A stretch of DNA of 64,000 nt from positions 186,001 through 250,000 of the forward strand of contig NZ_QHLY01000012.1 of assembly GCF_003185895.1 (NCBI RefSeq), written 5' to 3'. Below are positions 16,857 through 25,526 of this stretch, piece by piece. The position numbers and the translations under genes were made by a program. Each line of letters starts with the position of its first letter. Within the stretch, counting starts at the first letter, position 1. A model generated the notes under the pieces. It was not told the DNA's origin and ran no database searches. It saw only the letters and a program-made list of their open reading frames with translations. This DNA comes from Cryobacterium arcticum. GTDB lineage: Bacteria; Actinomycetota; Actinomycetes; Actinomycetales; Microbacteriaceae.

Positions 16857-16922
16857 GGAATGGATGCGGTGTTGGCCGGTGACGGCGCACCGCATCCGCC
16901 CGGTTCGTGGGACGCTTGACCC

Positions 16923-17345
16923 ATGGATCTGGAGGTGTCGCCCACGCTGACGATTCCGGCGACGGAACTCGGCTGGCGATTCTCGCGCTCCTCCGGGCCC
17001 GGCGGCCAGCACGTGAACACGTCGGACAGCCGGGTGCAGGTCTCCTGGAACATCGCCGAGTCGACCGCGCTCACCGAGGAGCAGCGCGAGATCCTGCTGG
17101 CAAGACTCGAACGGCGCCTGGTCGCCGGGGCGATCACCATGGCCGCGTCCGAACAGCGCTCCCAGTTGCGCAACCGCGAGATCGCGCTGGCCAAGCTTGC
17201 CGACCTGGTCTCCGGTGCCCTGACGCCCGATGGACCCCAACGCCGGGCTACGAAGCCCACCCGCGGCTCCGGGCGCCGGCACCTCGCCGCCAAGCAGCAG
17301 CGTTCAGCGACCAAGGCCCAGCGGCGCCGTCCGACTGCCGACTGA
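16923..17345 (+). CDS. arfB: Peptidyl-tRNA hydrolase ArfB (alternative ribosome-rescue factor)
   Basis: 140 residues, the size of ArfB/YaeJ. The release-factor GGQ motif is at residues 27-29 inside SSGPGGQHVNTSDSRVQ, the peptidyl-tRNA hydrolysis loop. The C-terminal tail is rich in Arg/Lys (RRATKPTRGSGRRHLAAKQQ...KAQRRR), as needed to enter the mRNA channel of a stalled ribosome. It lacks codon-recognition domains, which separates it from RF1/RF2. Monocistronic, after the palindromic repeats. Confidence 0.9.
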   Translation: MDLEVSPTLTIPATELGWRFSRSSGPGGQHVNTSDSRVQVSWNIAESTALTEEQREILLARLERRLVAGAITMAASEQRSQLRNREIALAKLADLVSGALTPDGPQRRATKPTRGSGRRHLAAKQQRSATKAQRRRPTAD

Positions 17346-17456
17346 CCCGGGACGGTGAGAGCGCACACTGCCAGCGCCGCTCGTTTTTCGAACTTCGCAC
17401 GGTAAGCGGGCGGTCGCACCCTGCGAAGGCCGGAAATGCATCAGCGCGCCCCGAGG

Positions 17457-18122
17457 TCAACGACTCGTGCCGCGCACGAACTCCGTGACGACGGGAGCAA
17501 GCGACTCGCCCACTTCAGCCGCCGACCGCCGGGCACCCCGAATCTCGAACGAGTGATTCGCCTCCTCGAGCATCCAGAGCGTGGCCCGGGCCCCGATCTT
17601 CTCGACCACCGAAGCGATCTCGCTCGGCGCGGCAAACGGGTCACGAGTGCCCTGCAGAAACAACATCGGCACCTCCAGGCCGTAGAGGTGTGCGTCGCGC
17701 AGCGCTTCCGGCTTGCCGGGCGGATGCAGCGGGTAGCCGAGAAAGACCAAGCCGGCAGCCGGCATCCCCTCGGCCACCGCCATTGACGCCAGCCGGCCGC
17801 CATAGGACTTACCGGCCGCCCAGACCGGTTGACCGGGGGAGTGGGTAGCAGCCACGTCCATGGCTGCCCGCCACGCCAGGATCGCGGTGGGGGCCCGGTC
17901 GGGAAGGCGGCGCCCGGCCTCCCGGTACGGAAAGTTGAACCGCAGGGTGGCCAGGTCGGCCTCGTGCAGAGCCTGGGTGAACCCGAGGAGGAACGGATGA
18001 TCGAAGCTCGACCCTGCTCCTGGCGCCACGACGACCATGCCGGCCGCTTCGGCAGGCCGCTCGAGCGTGGCGGACACCGTGCCGTCGCCCACCTGAATCC
18101 GGATGTTCTCTGGCGATCTCAT
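17457..18122 (-). CDS. Alpha/beta-hydrolase family protein (KANL3/Tex30-like dienelactone-hydrolase type)
   Basis: 221 residues from the ATG at 18122, preceded by AGAGGAGG; upstream frame is non-coding. Fold markers: VVVAPGAGSSFDHPF (oxyanion side), nucleophile elbow GKSYGGRLAS (Ser about 109), the conserved LGYPLHPPGK segment, acid residue region LQGTRDPFA, and catalytic His in ANHSFE. This set matches the KANL3/Tex30 alpha/beta-hydrolase-like family; substrate unknown. Lies 46 nt downstream of the HerA-like ATPase gene and could be co-transcribed with it. Confidence 0.85.
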   Translation of the reverse strand: MRSPENIRIQVGDGTVSATLERPAEAAGMVVVAPGAGSSFDHPFLLGFTQALHEADLATLRFNFPYREAGRRLPDRAPTAILAWRAAMDVAATHSPGQPVWAAGKSYGGRLASMAVAEGMPAAGLVFLGYPLHPPGKPEALRDAHLYGLEVPMLFLQGTRDPFAAPSEIASVVEKIGARATLWMLEEANHSFEIRGARRSAAEVGESLAPVVTEFVRGTSR

Positions 18123-18168
18123 CCCGTCCTCCTCTGGTGTGAACCCAGCGGTGCCACCCCGGCCGGCG

Positions 18169-19596
18169 TCAGCCGTGCCGCAGGGGCACCCCCACGTCGG
18201 CGCCGCCCTCCCGGGTGAGCCGCGGCCCCATCGACACCATCGTCGGTGCGGGCACAAAACCGCCGGCGAACAATGCCTCGCCCTGCCGGAATCGTGCGGC
18301 CCGGGCGAGCATGGCCGTCGGCACGAACCCGAAAATCGTGCCGAGCTCGTTGAGGTCGACCGGGGAGGTCATCTTCATCAGCGCCAGGTTGTCGCACTGC
18401 GAGATGATGCTCGGGTGCACGCGGGACGGCCGCTGGGTAGAGAGCAGCAACCACAGCCCGAACTTGCGTCCCTCGGCCGCGATCTGCACGATTCGCTCCC
18501 GCACCGCCGCCTGCAGCGGGCTGTTGTTCTCCGGTGAGCAGAAGTTGTGGGCCTCGTCGATCACGATCAGCAGCGGCCGACGCTGCTCGCGCTTCTCCCA
18601 CAGGTCGTCGAGCACCGCCAGCGCCACCACCAGGGCTTCTTCGGGGTAGGCGAATCCACCGAGGTCCAGAACCGTCGCATCGGGGCGCGTGTCCAGGATC
18701 TCGGTGACCGGTTCCATTCCCTGCGCCCAGACTTCCCAGTCCGTCACCCGCAGATTCTCGGTGCGAGCGGCTAACTCGCGGGCCGCGTCGGTCCCGCGGT
18801 CCAGTAGCCGCTGCACCACATTGGTCGGGTCGGCCAGACCCACGGTCTCTTCGATGTGCATCAGCTCATTGTGCTCGGCACGATCGTCCAACGGATCGAG
18901 CCGGAAGACAGCGGCTTTCGCGCGCAGGTTGAGGTCGAGAAAGCGCACCCGGAGCGCATCCGGCGCGGCCGAGGCCGGACGCAGAATGCGGATGTCGCGG
19001 CCCGCCAGCGCGCGCTGCGCATCCGAGACCTCGTCCTGCGGCCCACCGACCGCCGGGGTCTCCCGCAGGTGCACGAAGTCGGCGTTCGGGTCGAACACCA
19101 CCATCGGTAGCGAGGTGTGGATCAGGAGCTGCTCCAGTGCCACCCCGAGGGCGTAGGTCTTGCCGGAGCCGCTCTGGCCGCACCAGAAGGTGTGCCGGTT
19201 GAACCGCTGCGCGAGCAGCCGGGCCGGAATGTCGTGCGAGGCCTGGAAGGAGCCGATGGGGAGAGCTGCGGTGGTATCGCCGTAGAGCAGCTCGGTGGTG
19301 CGGGCATCCGCCGGATGCAGTGTGGCCGACGCGAACGCCACCGACTGGCGCACGTCGAGGTGACTCTGCCCGGCGTCGAGCAGGCCCAGGATGCGGCCGG
19401 CGCCGTGCGGCGCACCGCCGATCGCGAAGCTGACCTCCTCCACCTGGCCCAGTTGCTGCACCTCGCCGGGGGAGGCCAGCACGACCAGGCTGCCCGGTTC
19501 GAATACGGACTCGGTGGTGCCGATGAACTGGAAGTACCGGCCGTCGATGGACGCGGCGGCGGCGAGCTGCGGGGGAGCGGTTTCAACATCTCTCAT
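18169..19596 (-). CDS. HerA/VirB4-like P-loop ATPase (DUF87-type)
   Basis: 475 residues from ATG 19596, with GAAGGGCC upstream; a longer open frame to 19701 is not coding-like. An N-terminal HAS-barrel-like beta domain (about 15-100) precedes Walker A GQSGSGKTY (140-148). Walker B with catalytic Glu is LLIVIDEAHNF (342-352, E348), followed by the sensor-like LLLSTQRPSRVHPSIISQCDN segment seen in HerA-type DNA pumps. Archaeal HerA works with nuclease NurA in end resection and bacterial relatives appear in defence loci, but no NurA-like or SIR2-like partner is adjacent here. Role unknown; a general DNA-translocase function is an inference. Confidence 0.85.
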   Translation of the reverse strand: MRDVETAPPQLAAAASIDGRYFQFIGTTESVFEPGSLVVLASPGEVQQLGQVEEVSFAIGGAPHGAGRILGLLDAGQSHLDVRQSVAFASATLHPADARTTELLYGDTTAALPIGSFQASHDIPARLLAQRFNRHTFWCGQSGSGKTYALGVALEQLLIHTSLPMVVFDPNADFVHLRETPAVGGPQDEVSDAQRALAGRDIRILRPASAAPDALRVRFLDLNLRAKAAVFRLDPLDDRAEHNELMHIEETVGLADPTNVVQRLLDRGTDAARELAARTENLRVTDWEVWAQGMEPVTEILDTRPDATVLDLGGFAYPEEALVVALAVLDDLWEKREQRRPLLIVIDEAHNFCSPENNSPLQAAVRERIVQIAAEGRKFGLWLLLSTQRPSRVHPSIISQCDNLALMKMTSPVDLNELGTIFGFVPTAMLARAARFRQGEALFAGGFVPAPTMVSMGPRLTREGGADVGVPLRHG

Positions 19597-19757
19597 GGGT
19601 CGGCCCTTCGTGGGGAGTACGGGTAGAGAACGTCGCTGGCTCAGGCAGCGTAGTGCCGTTTGTGCGGATGCGGGCGGATCCTGCCGCGCTGCCCTTGTCA
19701 CGGCACTGCCGACGAACGAGAATTGGCGTTTTAACGTAGCTGCGAAGGAGGGCGACC

Positions 19758-21647
19758 ATGTCGGAGTTGACCATCATCAGGCAGTCGCCGGACCCCGACC
19801 ACTCGCACGCCCAGGAGCGCGGCCGCCGGTCCATCGCCGAGCAGATCCGGGCGCTCGGGCAGACCCGCATCGGCGCCCTGCTGTTGCTGGCGGCGACACT
19901 GGCCGCGATCGTCTGGGCGAACCTGCCCTCGGAGTCGTACGCCGAGTTCTGGGACACCCACCTCACCGTGGGCGTGGCCGACCTGCAACTGAATTTCACG
20001 CTGCATGCGCTGGTGAATGACGCCCTGATGGCCATCTTCTTCTTCACCGTGGGCCTGGAGGTGCGGCGGGAGTTCGCGATCGGGGAACTCACCAGCTGGT
20101 CGCGCGCCATGGTGCCCATGATCGCCGCGGTGGCCGGCCTCATCCTGCCCGCCCTGCTCTTCGTTCTCATCAGCTCAGGATCCGGCCAGCAACACGCCTG
20201 GGGCGTCGTGATCTCCACCGACACCGCCTTCCTCGTCGGGGCGCTCGCGCTGATCGGGCCCCGGATGCCCGGCCGGCTGCGGGTGTTCCTGCTCGCGCTC
20301 GCCGTGGTCGACGACATCGGCGCGTTGGCGATCATCGCCCTGGTCTACACCGCGAACTTCACCCCGCTGCCGCTCGTGGTCGCCGCGATCGGCCTCGCCG
20401 GCGTGTACTTCACGCGGTATCTCCGCGGCGGCCGCGGGCCGGTCTACGCCACCCTGGCCATCATCGTCTGGATGGCTTTCCTCGCCTCCGGCGTGCACCC
20501 CACGCTGGCCGGCGTGGCAATCGCGCTCCTCGTGCCGGTGTATCGGCCGAACCGGCGCGACGTGGAGCACGCCCTCGACCTGGCGCGCACCTTCCGGCAG
20601 TCCCCGAACACCGAGTACGCCCGCGCCGCCGCGAACAGCCTGCGCGAATCGATCTCGATCAACGAGCGGCTGCAGACGGCCTACGCCCCCTATGTGGCCT
20701 ACGTGATCCTGCCGGTCTTCGCCCTCGCCAACGCCGGCGTTGAGCTCTCGCCGCAGATCCTGGCCGCCGCCGCCCAGTCGCCCATCACCTGGGGCATCAT
20801 CGTGGGTCTGGTGGTGGGCAAGTTGCTCGGCGTGTTCGGTTCGACGGCGCTGATGCGGCTGACCGGGCTCGGCGAATTCGGCCCCGGGCTCACCCTCGAC
20901 CGCATCATCGGCGGGGCCGCGCTGTGCGGCATCGGCTTCACCATCTCGCTGTTCATCGTCGACCTGGCCATCGACGACCCCGCCGTGCAGAACCAGGCTC
21001 GGGTCGGGGTGCTCGCCGCGTCGGTGCTCGCCTTTGTGCTGGCCACCGTGATCTTTCGTATCTCGGATGCCGCGCATCCGCCGACAACGGCCGGCCGCAC
21101 CCTGCTGCGCCCCGTCGATCCCGCCCGCGACCACATCTACGGCCCGCTCGACGCGCCGTTCACCATCGTTGAATACGGCGACTTCCAGTGCGGGTTCTGC
21201 CTCAAGGCCACCGGGTCGGTGGAGGAGGTGCACCGCGAGTTCGGCGACAGCTTGCGATACGTGTGGCGGCACGCGCCGCTCACCCGGTTCCACCCCAACG
21301 CGCTCGCCGCCGCTGAGGCCTCTGAGGCCGCCGCCCGGCAAGGCAAATTCTTCGAGTTCGAGCGCAGCCTCTTCGCCGACCAGGAACGGCAACTGCCGTC
21401 GGACATCGTGCGCCGCGCCGAGGAACTCGGCCTCGACCTGGAGCGGTTCACCACCGACCTGGAAACCGCCGAGGTGGCCGCCCGGGTGCGGGACGACATG
21501 CTCGACGCCGAGGCGATGGACATCACCGCGGTTCCCACCTTCTTCATCAACGGGCGCCGGCACACCGGCCCGTTCGACGCGCAGTCGCTGATCCGGGCGC
21601 TGGAAGCGTCGGTGCAGGACGACGTGCGCAGCGAGAGCGCGCGCTAA
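19758..21647 (+). CDS. nhaA: NhaA Na+/H+ antiporter fused to a DsbA-like thioredoxin domain
   Basis: 629 residues. Residues 25-435 are an NhaA antiporter with about 11-12 helices; the ion-binding aspartates correspond to D155 (STDTAFLVGAL) and D185-D186 (AVVDDIGALAI). Residues about 450-620 form a DsbA/thioredoxin-fold domain with active site CGFC (478-481) in EYGDFQCGFC and the cis-Pro at 593 (AVPTFFINGR). The fusion would place a thiol-oxidoreductase, probably extracytoplasmic, on a sodium/pH homeostasis antiporter. Such fusions recur in actinobacteria. Start ATG 19758 follows GAAGGAGG. Single gene, divergent from the HerA-like gene. Confidence 0.93.
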   Translation: MSELTIIRQSPDPDHSHAQERGRRSIAEQIRALGQTRIGALLLLAATLAAIVWANLPSESYAEFWDTHLTVGVADLQLNFTLHALVNDALMAIFFFTVGLEVRREFAIGELTSWSRAMVPMIAAVAGLILPALLFVLISSGSGQQHAWGVVISTDTAFLVGALALIGPRMPGRLRVFLLALAVVDDIGALAIIALVYTANFTPLPLVVAAIGLAGVYFTRYLRGGRGPVYATLAIIVWMAFLASGVHPTLAGVAIALLVPVYRPNRRDVEHALDLARTFRQSPNTEYARAAANSLRESISINERLQTAYAPYVAYVILPVFALANAGVELSPQILAAAAQSPITWGIIVGLVVGKLLGVFGSTALMRLTGLGEFGPGLTLDRIIGGAALCGIGFTISLFIVDLAIDDPAVQNQARVGVLAASVLAFVLATVIFRISDAAHPPTTAGRTLLRPVDPARDHIYGPLDAPFTIVEYGDFQCGFCLKATGSVEEVHREFGDSLRYVWRHAPLTRFHPNALAAAEASEAAARQGKFFEFERSLFADQERQLPSDIVRRAEELGLDLERFTTDLETAEVAARVRDDMLDAEAMDITAVPTFFINGRRHTGPFDAQSLIRALEASVQDDVRSESAR

Positions 21648-21667
21648 CCGCCTCCGGAGCTTTCCTA

Positions 21668-21695
21668 GTCCACTCTGACCTATGTCATAGTGGAC
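21668..21695. promoter_or_regulatory. Inverted repeat overlapping the start of the PadR gene
   Basis: GTCCACT (21668-21674) and AGTGGAC (21689-21695) are exact inverted arms separated by 14 nt, and the GTG start at 21690 lies inside the right arm. Placement suggests an autoregulatory operator for the PadR repressor and its co-transcribed MFS pump. Confidence 0.45.
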
Positions 21696-22259
21696 GATGT
21701 GGCTCTCCTTGACATTCTCATCCTCAGCAACCTGCGCGCAGGTCCCGTGCACGGCTACGAGCTCAAACAGCGGGTGCAACGCCCCACCATGACCAAGCTG
21801 AGCAACAACTCGCTCTATCCGATCCTGCGGCGGTTCGAAGAGGGCGGCGCCGTCACCAGCATCCGTGAGGCGCAGGAGGGCCGGCCGGCGCGCACCGTCT
21901 ACGCGATCACCGAGCAGGGCCGCGCGCTTCTCACCGAGCTGATCTCCACCCTGCCCGCCGGCCTGGCCGCCAACGAGGAAGAGTTCCTGGCGCGGGTGAA
22001 CTTCTTCGCCGAGATCGAACCCGCCGCCCGCCGCGGCATCATCGAGGCTCGTAACCTCGCGCTGTATGCCCGCATCGAACAGGTGCGCACCCTGCTCGCC
22101 GAGACGGCGAACTCACCGGCCGCCGCCTGGCGGGCCCTGGCCATGACCCACCTCGCCACCACCCTCGAAGCCGAACGGCGCTGGGTGACCAGCCTCGACA
22201 CGTCGATCGAGTCCGGCACGCCGCCCACCGATTCCGAAGGCCCCGATGACAGCCGCTAG
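21690..22259 (+). CDS. PadR-family transcriptional regulator
   Basis: 189 residues. N-terminal winged helix with the family pattern LLDILILSNLRAGPVHGYELKQRV, NSLYPILRRFEEGGAV and the wing GRPARTVYAITEQGRALL; the C-terminal helical PadR_C-like dimerisation domain is about 95-170. GTG at 21690 or GTG at 21699 could start it (the latter gives the usual short N terminus). It overlaps the MFS gene by 14 nt, so the pair is one transcript. PadR proteins usually repress a neighbouring efflux gene and are released by a hydrophobic drug-like ligand. Confidence 0.88.
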   Translation: MDDVALLDILILSNLRAGPVHGYELKQRVQRPTMTKLSNNSLYPILRRFEEGGAVTSIREAQEGRPARTVYAITEQGRALLTELISTLPAGLAANEEEFLARVNFFAEIEPAARRGIIEARNLALYARIEQVRTLLAETANSPAAAWRALAMTHLATTLEAERRWVTSLDTSIESGTPPTDSEGPDDSR

Positions 22260-23694
22260 CACCACCACCGGTACCGCACCGGCCACAGGCGCGTCGACCC
22301 CGCTTGGCGCCATCGCGCGCTACGGGCTGTTGATCGGCCCGCTGCTCAGCATGATCGACTCGAGCATCGTCAACGTGGCGGTGCCCGACATCGCCACCGA
22401 ACTCGGCGCCGACCTCACGGCAGTGCAATGGGTGGTGAGCGGTTACCTGCTCGCGCTCGGCGTGTCACTCTCGGTCACCGCCTACCTGGCCAAACGATTC
22501 GGCACTATGCGCATCTACACGATCAGCATGATCCTGTTCGTGCTCGTCTCGGCCGCCTGCGCGATCGCGCCCACCATCGAGTTCCTCATCGCCGCCCGCG
22601 CACTGCAGGGCTTCGTCGGGGCACCGCTGGTGCCGCTCGCGCTCAGCATCCTGCTCGGCAAAGACGGCATCGGCGGCGGCAAGGTGCCCATCTCCGCCGC
22701 GCTCATCCTTTTCCTGGCCCCCGCGCTCGGCCCCACCCTGGGCGGCCTGCTCATCGGTGCCGGCGGCTGGCGCTGGATCTTCCTGGTGAACGTTCCCGTC
22801 GGCATCATCGGCCTGCTCCTGCTGGTGCGGATCCCTTCGGGCATCGGGGCTCAGCCCAACCGGGCGACCCGGTTCGACCCGGTCGGGTTCACCCTGCTCG
22901 CGGTGGGGCTGACCGCTGCTCTGTTCGGTGCGACCGAGGGCACCGCGGAGGGATGGGACAGCCCCGCCTCCTACCTTCCCCTCGGCATCGGGCTGGTGCT
23001 GCTGGTGTTGTACACGCTCTGGGCACTACGGCACGCGCATCCGGCCGTGGACGTGCAGATGATCCGGAACAAGAACTCTGCCCTGGCCCTGCTGTTGCAG
23101 GTGCTCTGCTCGGTGATCGCGTTCGGCACTGTCTTCCTGATGCCGATCTTCACCCAGTCGGTGCAGGGGCACTCCGCCATGGCGACCGGGCTCGCGCTGC
23201 TGCCGCAGGGCATCATCATGGGCGTCGGCACGGTCGTCGGCCAGCGACTCTCCCGCATCGTGCCGTTGCGGATGCTGGTGGCGTTCGGCTTCCTCGTGCT
23301 CGCCGTCTCGAGTGTGTTCCTGCTCTCCCTGGAGCAGGACACCCCGCTCTGGGGCACCGCGCTGATGCTCTCCGGCCGGGCCATCGCCATCGGCTTCGTC
23401 ACCACACCGCTGTTGGTCGCGATGCTGGCCCCGTTGCCGGAGGAGAAGCTCGCCGACGGCAACACCCTGTTCAACATCACCCAGCGCCTCGGCGGCTCGA
23501 TCGGGGTGAGCATCCTCGGCTCCCTGGTGGCCGGCGGCGCCACCCTTGCCGCCACCATCGACGCCTTCCACCTGGTGGGCTGGGTGCTGATCGGCATCGC
23601 GCTGGTGGGACTGTGCGTCTCGCTCTGGTTGACCGAACCACCTCGAGCCGGCGACCAACCGGCATCGTACGCCCCGCCGGCCCTGGCCGACTAG
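22246..23694 (+). CDS. MFS drug efflux transporter, DHA2 (EmrB/QacA) family, 14 helices
   Basis: 482 residues with 13-14 predicted helices. Family motifs: LLSMIDSSIVNVAVPDIATELG in the first helix region (motif D1), VVSGYLLALGVSLSVTAYLAKRFG (motif A), and RALQGFVGAPLVPLALSIL with the PTLGG motif C (LGPTLGGLLIG). Inner-membrane proton-driven export of toxic compounds is the likely role. Translationally overlapped with the PadR gene, which presumably represses it. A very long alternate-frame reading from 22428 is a shadow. Confidence 0.92.
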   Translation: MTAASTTTGTAPATGASTPLGAIARYGLLIGPLLSMIDSSIVNVAVPDIATELGADLTAVQWVVSGYLLALGVSLSVTAYLAKRFGTMRIYTISMILFVLVSAACAIAPTIEFLIAARALQGFVGAPLVPLALSILLGKDGIGGGKVPISAALILFLAPALGPTLGGLLIGAGGWRWIFLVNVPVGIIGLLLLVRIPSGIGAQPNRATRFDPVGFTLLAVGLTAALFGATEGTAEGWDSPASYLPLGIGLVLLVLYTLWALRHAHPAVDVQMIRNKNSALALLLQVLCSVIAFGTVFLMPIFTQSVQGHSAMATGLALLPQGIIMGVGTVVGQRLSRIVPLRMLVAFGFLVLAVSSVFLLSLEQDTPLWGTALMLSGRAIAIGFVTTPLLVAMLAPLPEEKLADGNTLFNITQRLGGSIGVSILGSLVAGGATLAATIDAFHLVGWVLIGIALVGLCVSLWLTEPPRAGDQPASYAPPALAD

Positions 23695-23828
23695 TCCGCG
23701 CCGGGCCGGCCTCGCCCCGCGAAGCGCGCCGCCAGACAGGTGCAAGCCGTTTCGCGAACGCCGCAGTCGAGATACTGTCGCTGCCACCGCTCGATCACCG
23801 TCGGTGGGGCAGGGACAGGAGGCCTCGA

Positions 23829-24932
23829 ATGAGCCGGCCCGCACCGATCAGCTGGTTGCTACGGCATCCGGTCGCCAACGCGGAGTCGCGGGAATCCGCC
23901 GCTCTGCTCGTGGGCGCGGCCGTCTTCGTGGTGGCCGCGATTCCCGCCGCGATCATCTTCTGGGGCCACGACGTGCCAATCAGCGGACCCGGTTCGGTGG
24001 GGCAGTTCGTTGCCCTGGTGAGCGCGGGAGCCGCGATCCTGGTCTTCATTGCGACCCGGCTGGTTTCGCATGCGAGCCGGGCGGAGGGAACGCTGCTGGA
24101 CCCGGGGCCCGCCGGCCGCGGTGAGCTGCTGCGCTGGTACGACATCGGCGCGATAGCGCTGGCGCACGGTGTGATCGCTCTGCTGGTCTGGCTCGCGGTT
24201 GCCGGACTGCTCAGTCGCAGCTTCGTCGGTGCCGTGGTCTTCCCGGTGCCCGCAACGCTGCTGGCCGCCGTCGCCATCGCGGTCACTGCCTACAGCGTCT
24301 TCCTCTCAGCGGTGGGGCTGACTCCGATCCTGATGTCGGTCGTTCTCGCGGTGTTTGTGGTGGCGGGCACCTTCGCGAGCATGTTGAGCGCCGGCGACCC
24401 ACTGTGGTGGCAGAAGAACCTGAGCACGCTGGGCATCTCCGACGACCTCTCGGCGTTCGCCTTCAACCTCACCGTGCTGATCGCGGGGGTCATCGTCACA
24501 ACGCTGGCGCACTACGCGACCGCGGCCATCCCCGTCATCACGCCGGACGAGTCGCGCGGCCGTGCCCTCATCCGCGGCGCCCTGGTGCTGCTCGGTGTCC
24601 TCCTGGCCTGTGTGGGCCTCTTTCCTCTGGACCAGAACATGACCGCGCACAACGTCTCGGCCACGGGGATGCTGGTGGTCTTCGTCACCGTGGTCATCGG
24701 TCTGCGCTGGTGGATACCCGCCATACCGCGGGTGTTCCTTCTGCTCGGCTACGTCTACCTGGGCATCATCGCCCTGCTGGCGGTGTGGTTCGTGACCGGC
24801 TACTACACCCTCACCGCGGTCGAACTGGTGGCGTTCCTGCTGATTTTCAGCTGGCTGATCGTGTTCCTCCGCCAGACCGGGGCGATGTCGCCCGCCGAGA
24901 CCGGAATCCGGGCCGATGGCAGCCTTGGCTAA
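23829..24932 (+). CDS. DUF998-like multi-spanning membrane protein
   Basis: 367 residues from ATG 23829 with an ACAGGAGG site; the same frame is open far upstream, but that part lies opposite/inside the MFS gene and is a shadow. About nine or ten hydrophobic helices. The segment WWQKNLSTLGISDDLSAFAFNLTVLIAG resembles DUF998 proteins, whose helices 2-4 hold such a NlStLG motif. No charged catalytic residues are evident. The next gene overlaps its end by 17 nt, so the two are coupled. Function unknown. Confidence 0.75.
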   Translation: MSRPAPISWLLRHPVANAESRESAALLVGAAVFVVAAIPAAIIFWGHDVPISGPGSVGQFVALVSAGAAILVFIATRLVSHASRAEGTLLDPGPAGRGELLRWYDIGAIALAHGVIALLVWLAVAGLLSRSFVGAVVFPVPATLLAAVAIAVTAYSVFLSAVGLTPILMSVVLAVFVVAGTFASMLSAGDPLWWQKNLSTLGISDDLSAFAFNLTVLIAGVIVTTLAHYATAAIPVITPDESRGRALIRGALVLLGVLLACVGLFPLDQNMTAHNVSATGMLVVFVTVVIGLRWWIPAIPRVFLLLGYVYLGIIALLAVWFVTGYYTLTAVELVAFLLIFSWLIVFLRQTGAMSPAETGIRADGSLG

Positions 24933-25416
24933 CCGACGGTTGCCGGGCAATTTCGTCACCGAGGCGTCGGTCTACGGCACGATCCTGGTGAGCGGCATGA
25001 TCGTGGTGGCCGGCGGCTACGGGGCCACCTCCTGGCAGACATTCCTGGGTGTGATCGGCACGGTGATCGTGTTCTGGGCCGCGCACGTGTACGCCGGCGC
25101 GGTGGTCGAGTACGGCGTAAACACGGCCGAAGACGTCACTATGGCCACCGCCGTGCGCCGCTCCCTCCGGCATTCGTTGGGCTTCCTCACCTCGGCGGTA
25201 CCACCCTCGATCGTGTTGCTGCTCGGGGCGTTGCGGGCGGTGCCCGACACCGTGGCGGTGTGGACCGCGCTCTGGCTGGGAGTGTTCATCCTCGGCGTGC
25301 TCGGCTACAGTGCCTTTGCGCTGCGCGGAAGCCCCTGGCCGATCCGCATCCTCGGCAGCCTGGGCACCGCAGCGCTCGGGGTGGCGATGATCCTGCTCAA
25401 AGTGATCGTGCACTGA
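24916..25416 (+). CDS. Small integral membrane protein, coupled to DUF998-like gene
   Basis: 166 residues with four probable helices: YGTILVSGMIVVAGGY, TFLGVIGTVIVFWAAHVYAG, FLTSAVPPSIVLLLGAL, VWTALWLGVFILGVLGY, plus a terminal ILGSLGTAALGVAMILLKV. It starts inside the 3' end of the preceding gene (17-nt overlap, different frame). I recognise no family. The coupled start and matching composition suggest a complex with the DUF998-like protein, which is inference only. Confidence 0.75.
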   Translation: MAALANRRLPGNFVTEASVYGTILVSGMIVVAGGYGATSWQTFLGVIGTVIVFWAAHVYAGAVVEYGVNTAEDVTMATAVRRSLRHSLGFLTSAVPPSIVLLLGALRAVPDTVAVWTALWLGVFILGVLGYSAFALRGSPWPIRILGSLGTAALGVAMILLKVIVH

Positions 25417-25526
25417 GAGAGCCATCGGTCTCCTGAACCGTTCGGGTTTGCCCGCGCTGTGGCCGCTCGGGTAACGTCGCGCAGGGGAGGGCCGCTCGAC
25501 GGCCACCCGGCAAAGGAGACCACGAC

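Noticed and set aside
22428..24932. 834-codon plus-strand frame spanning the MFS gene and beyond
   Set aside because: Only the part from 23829 is coding-like; the earlier part is an alternate frame of the MFS gene.
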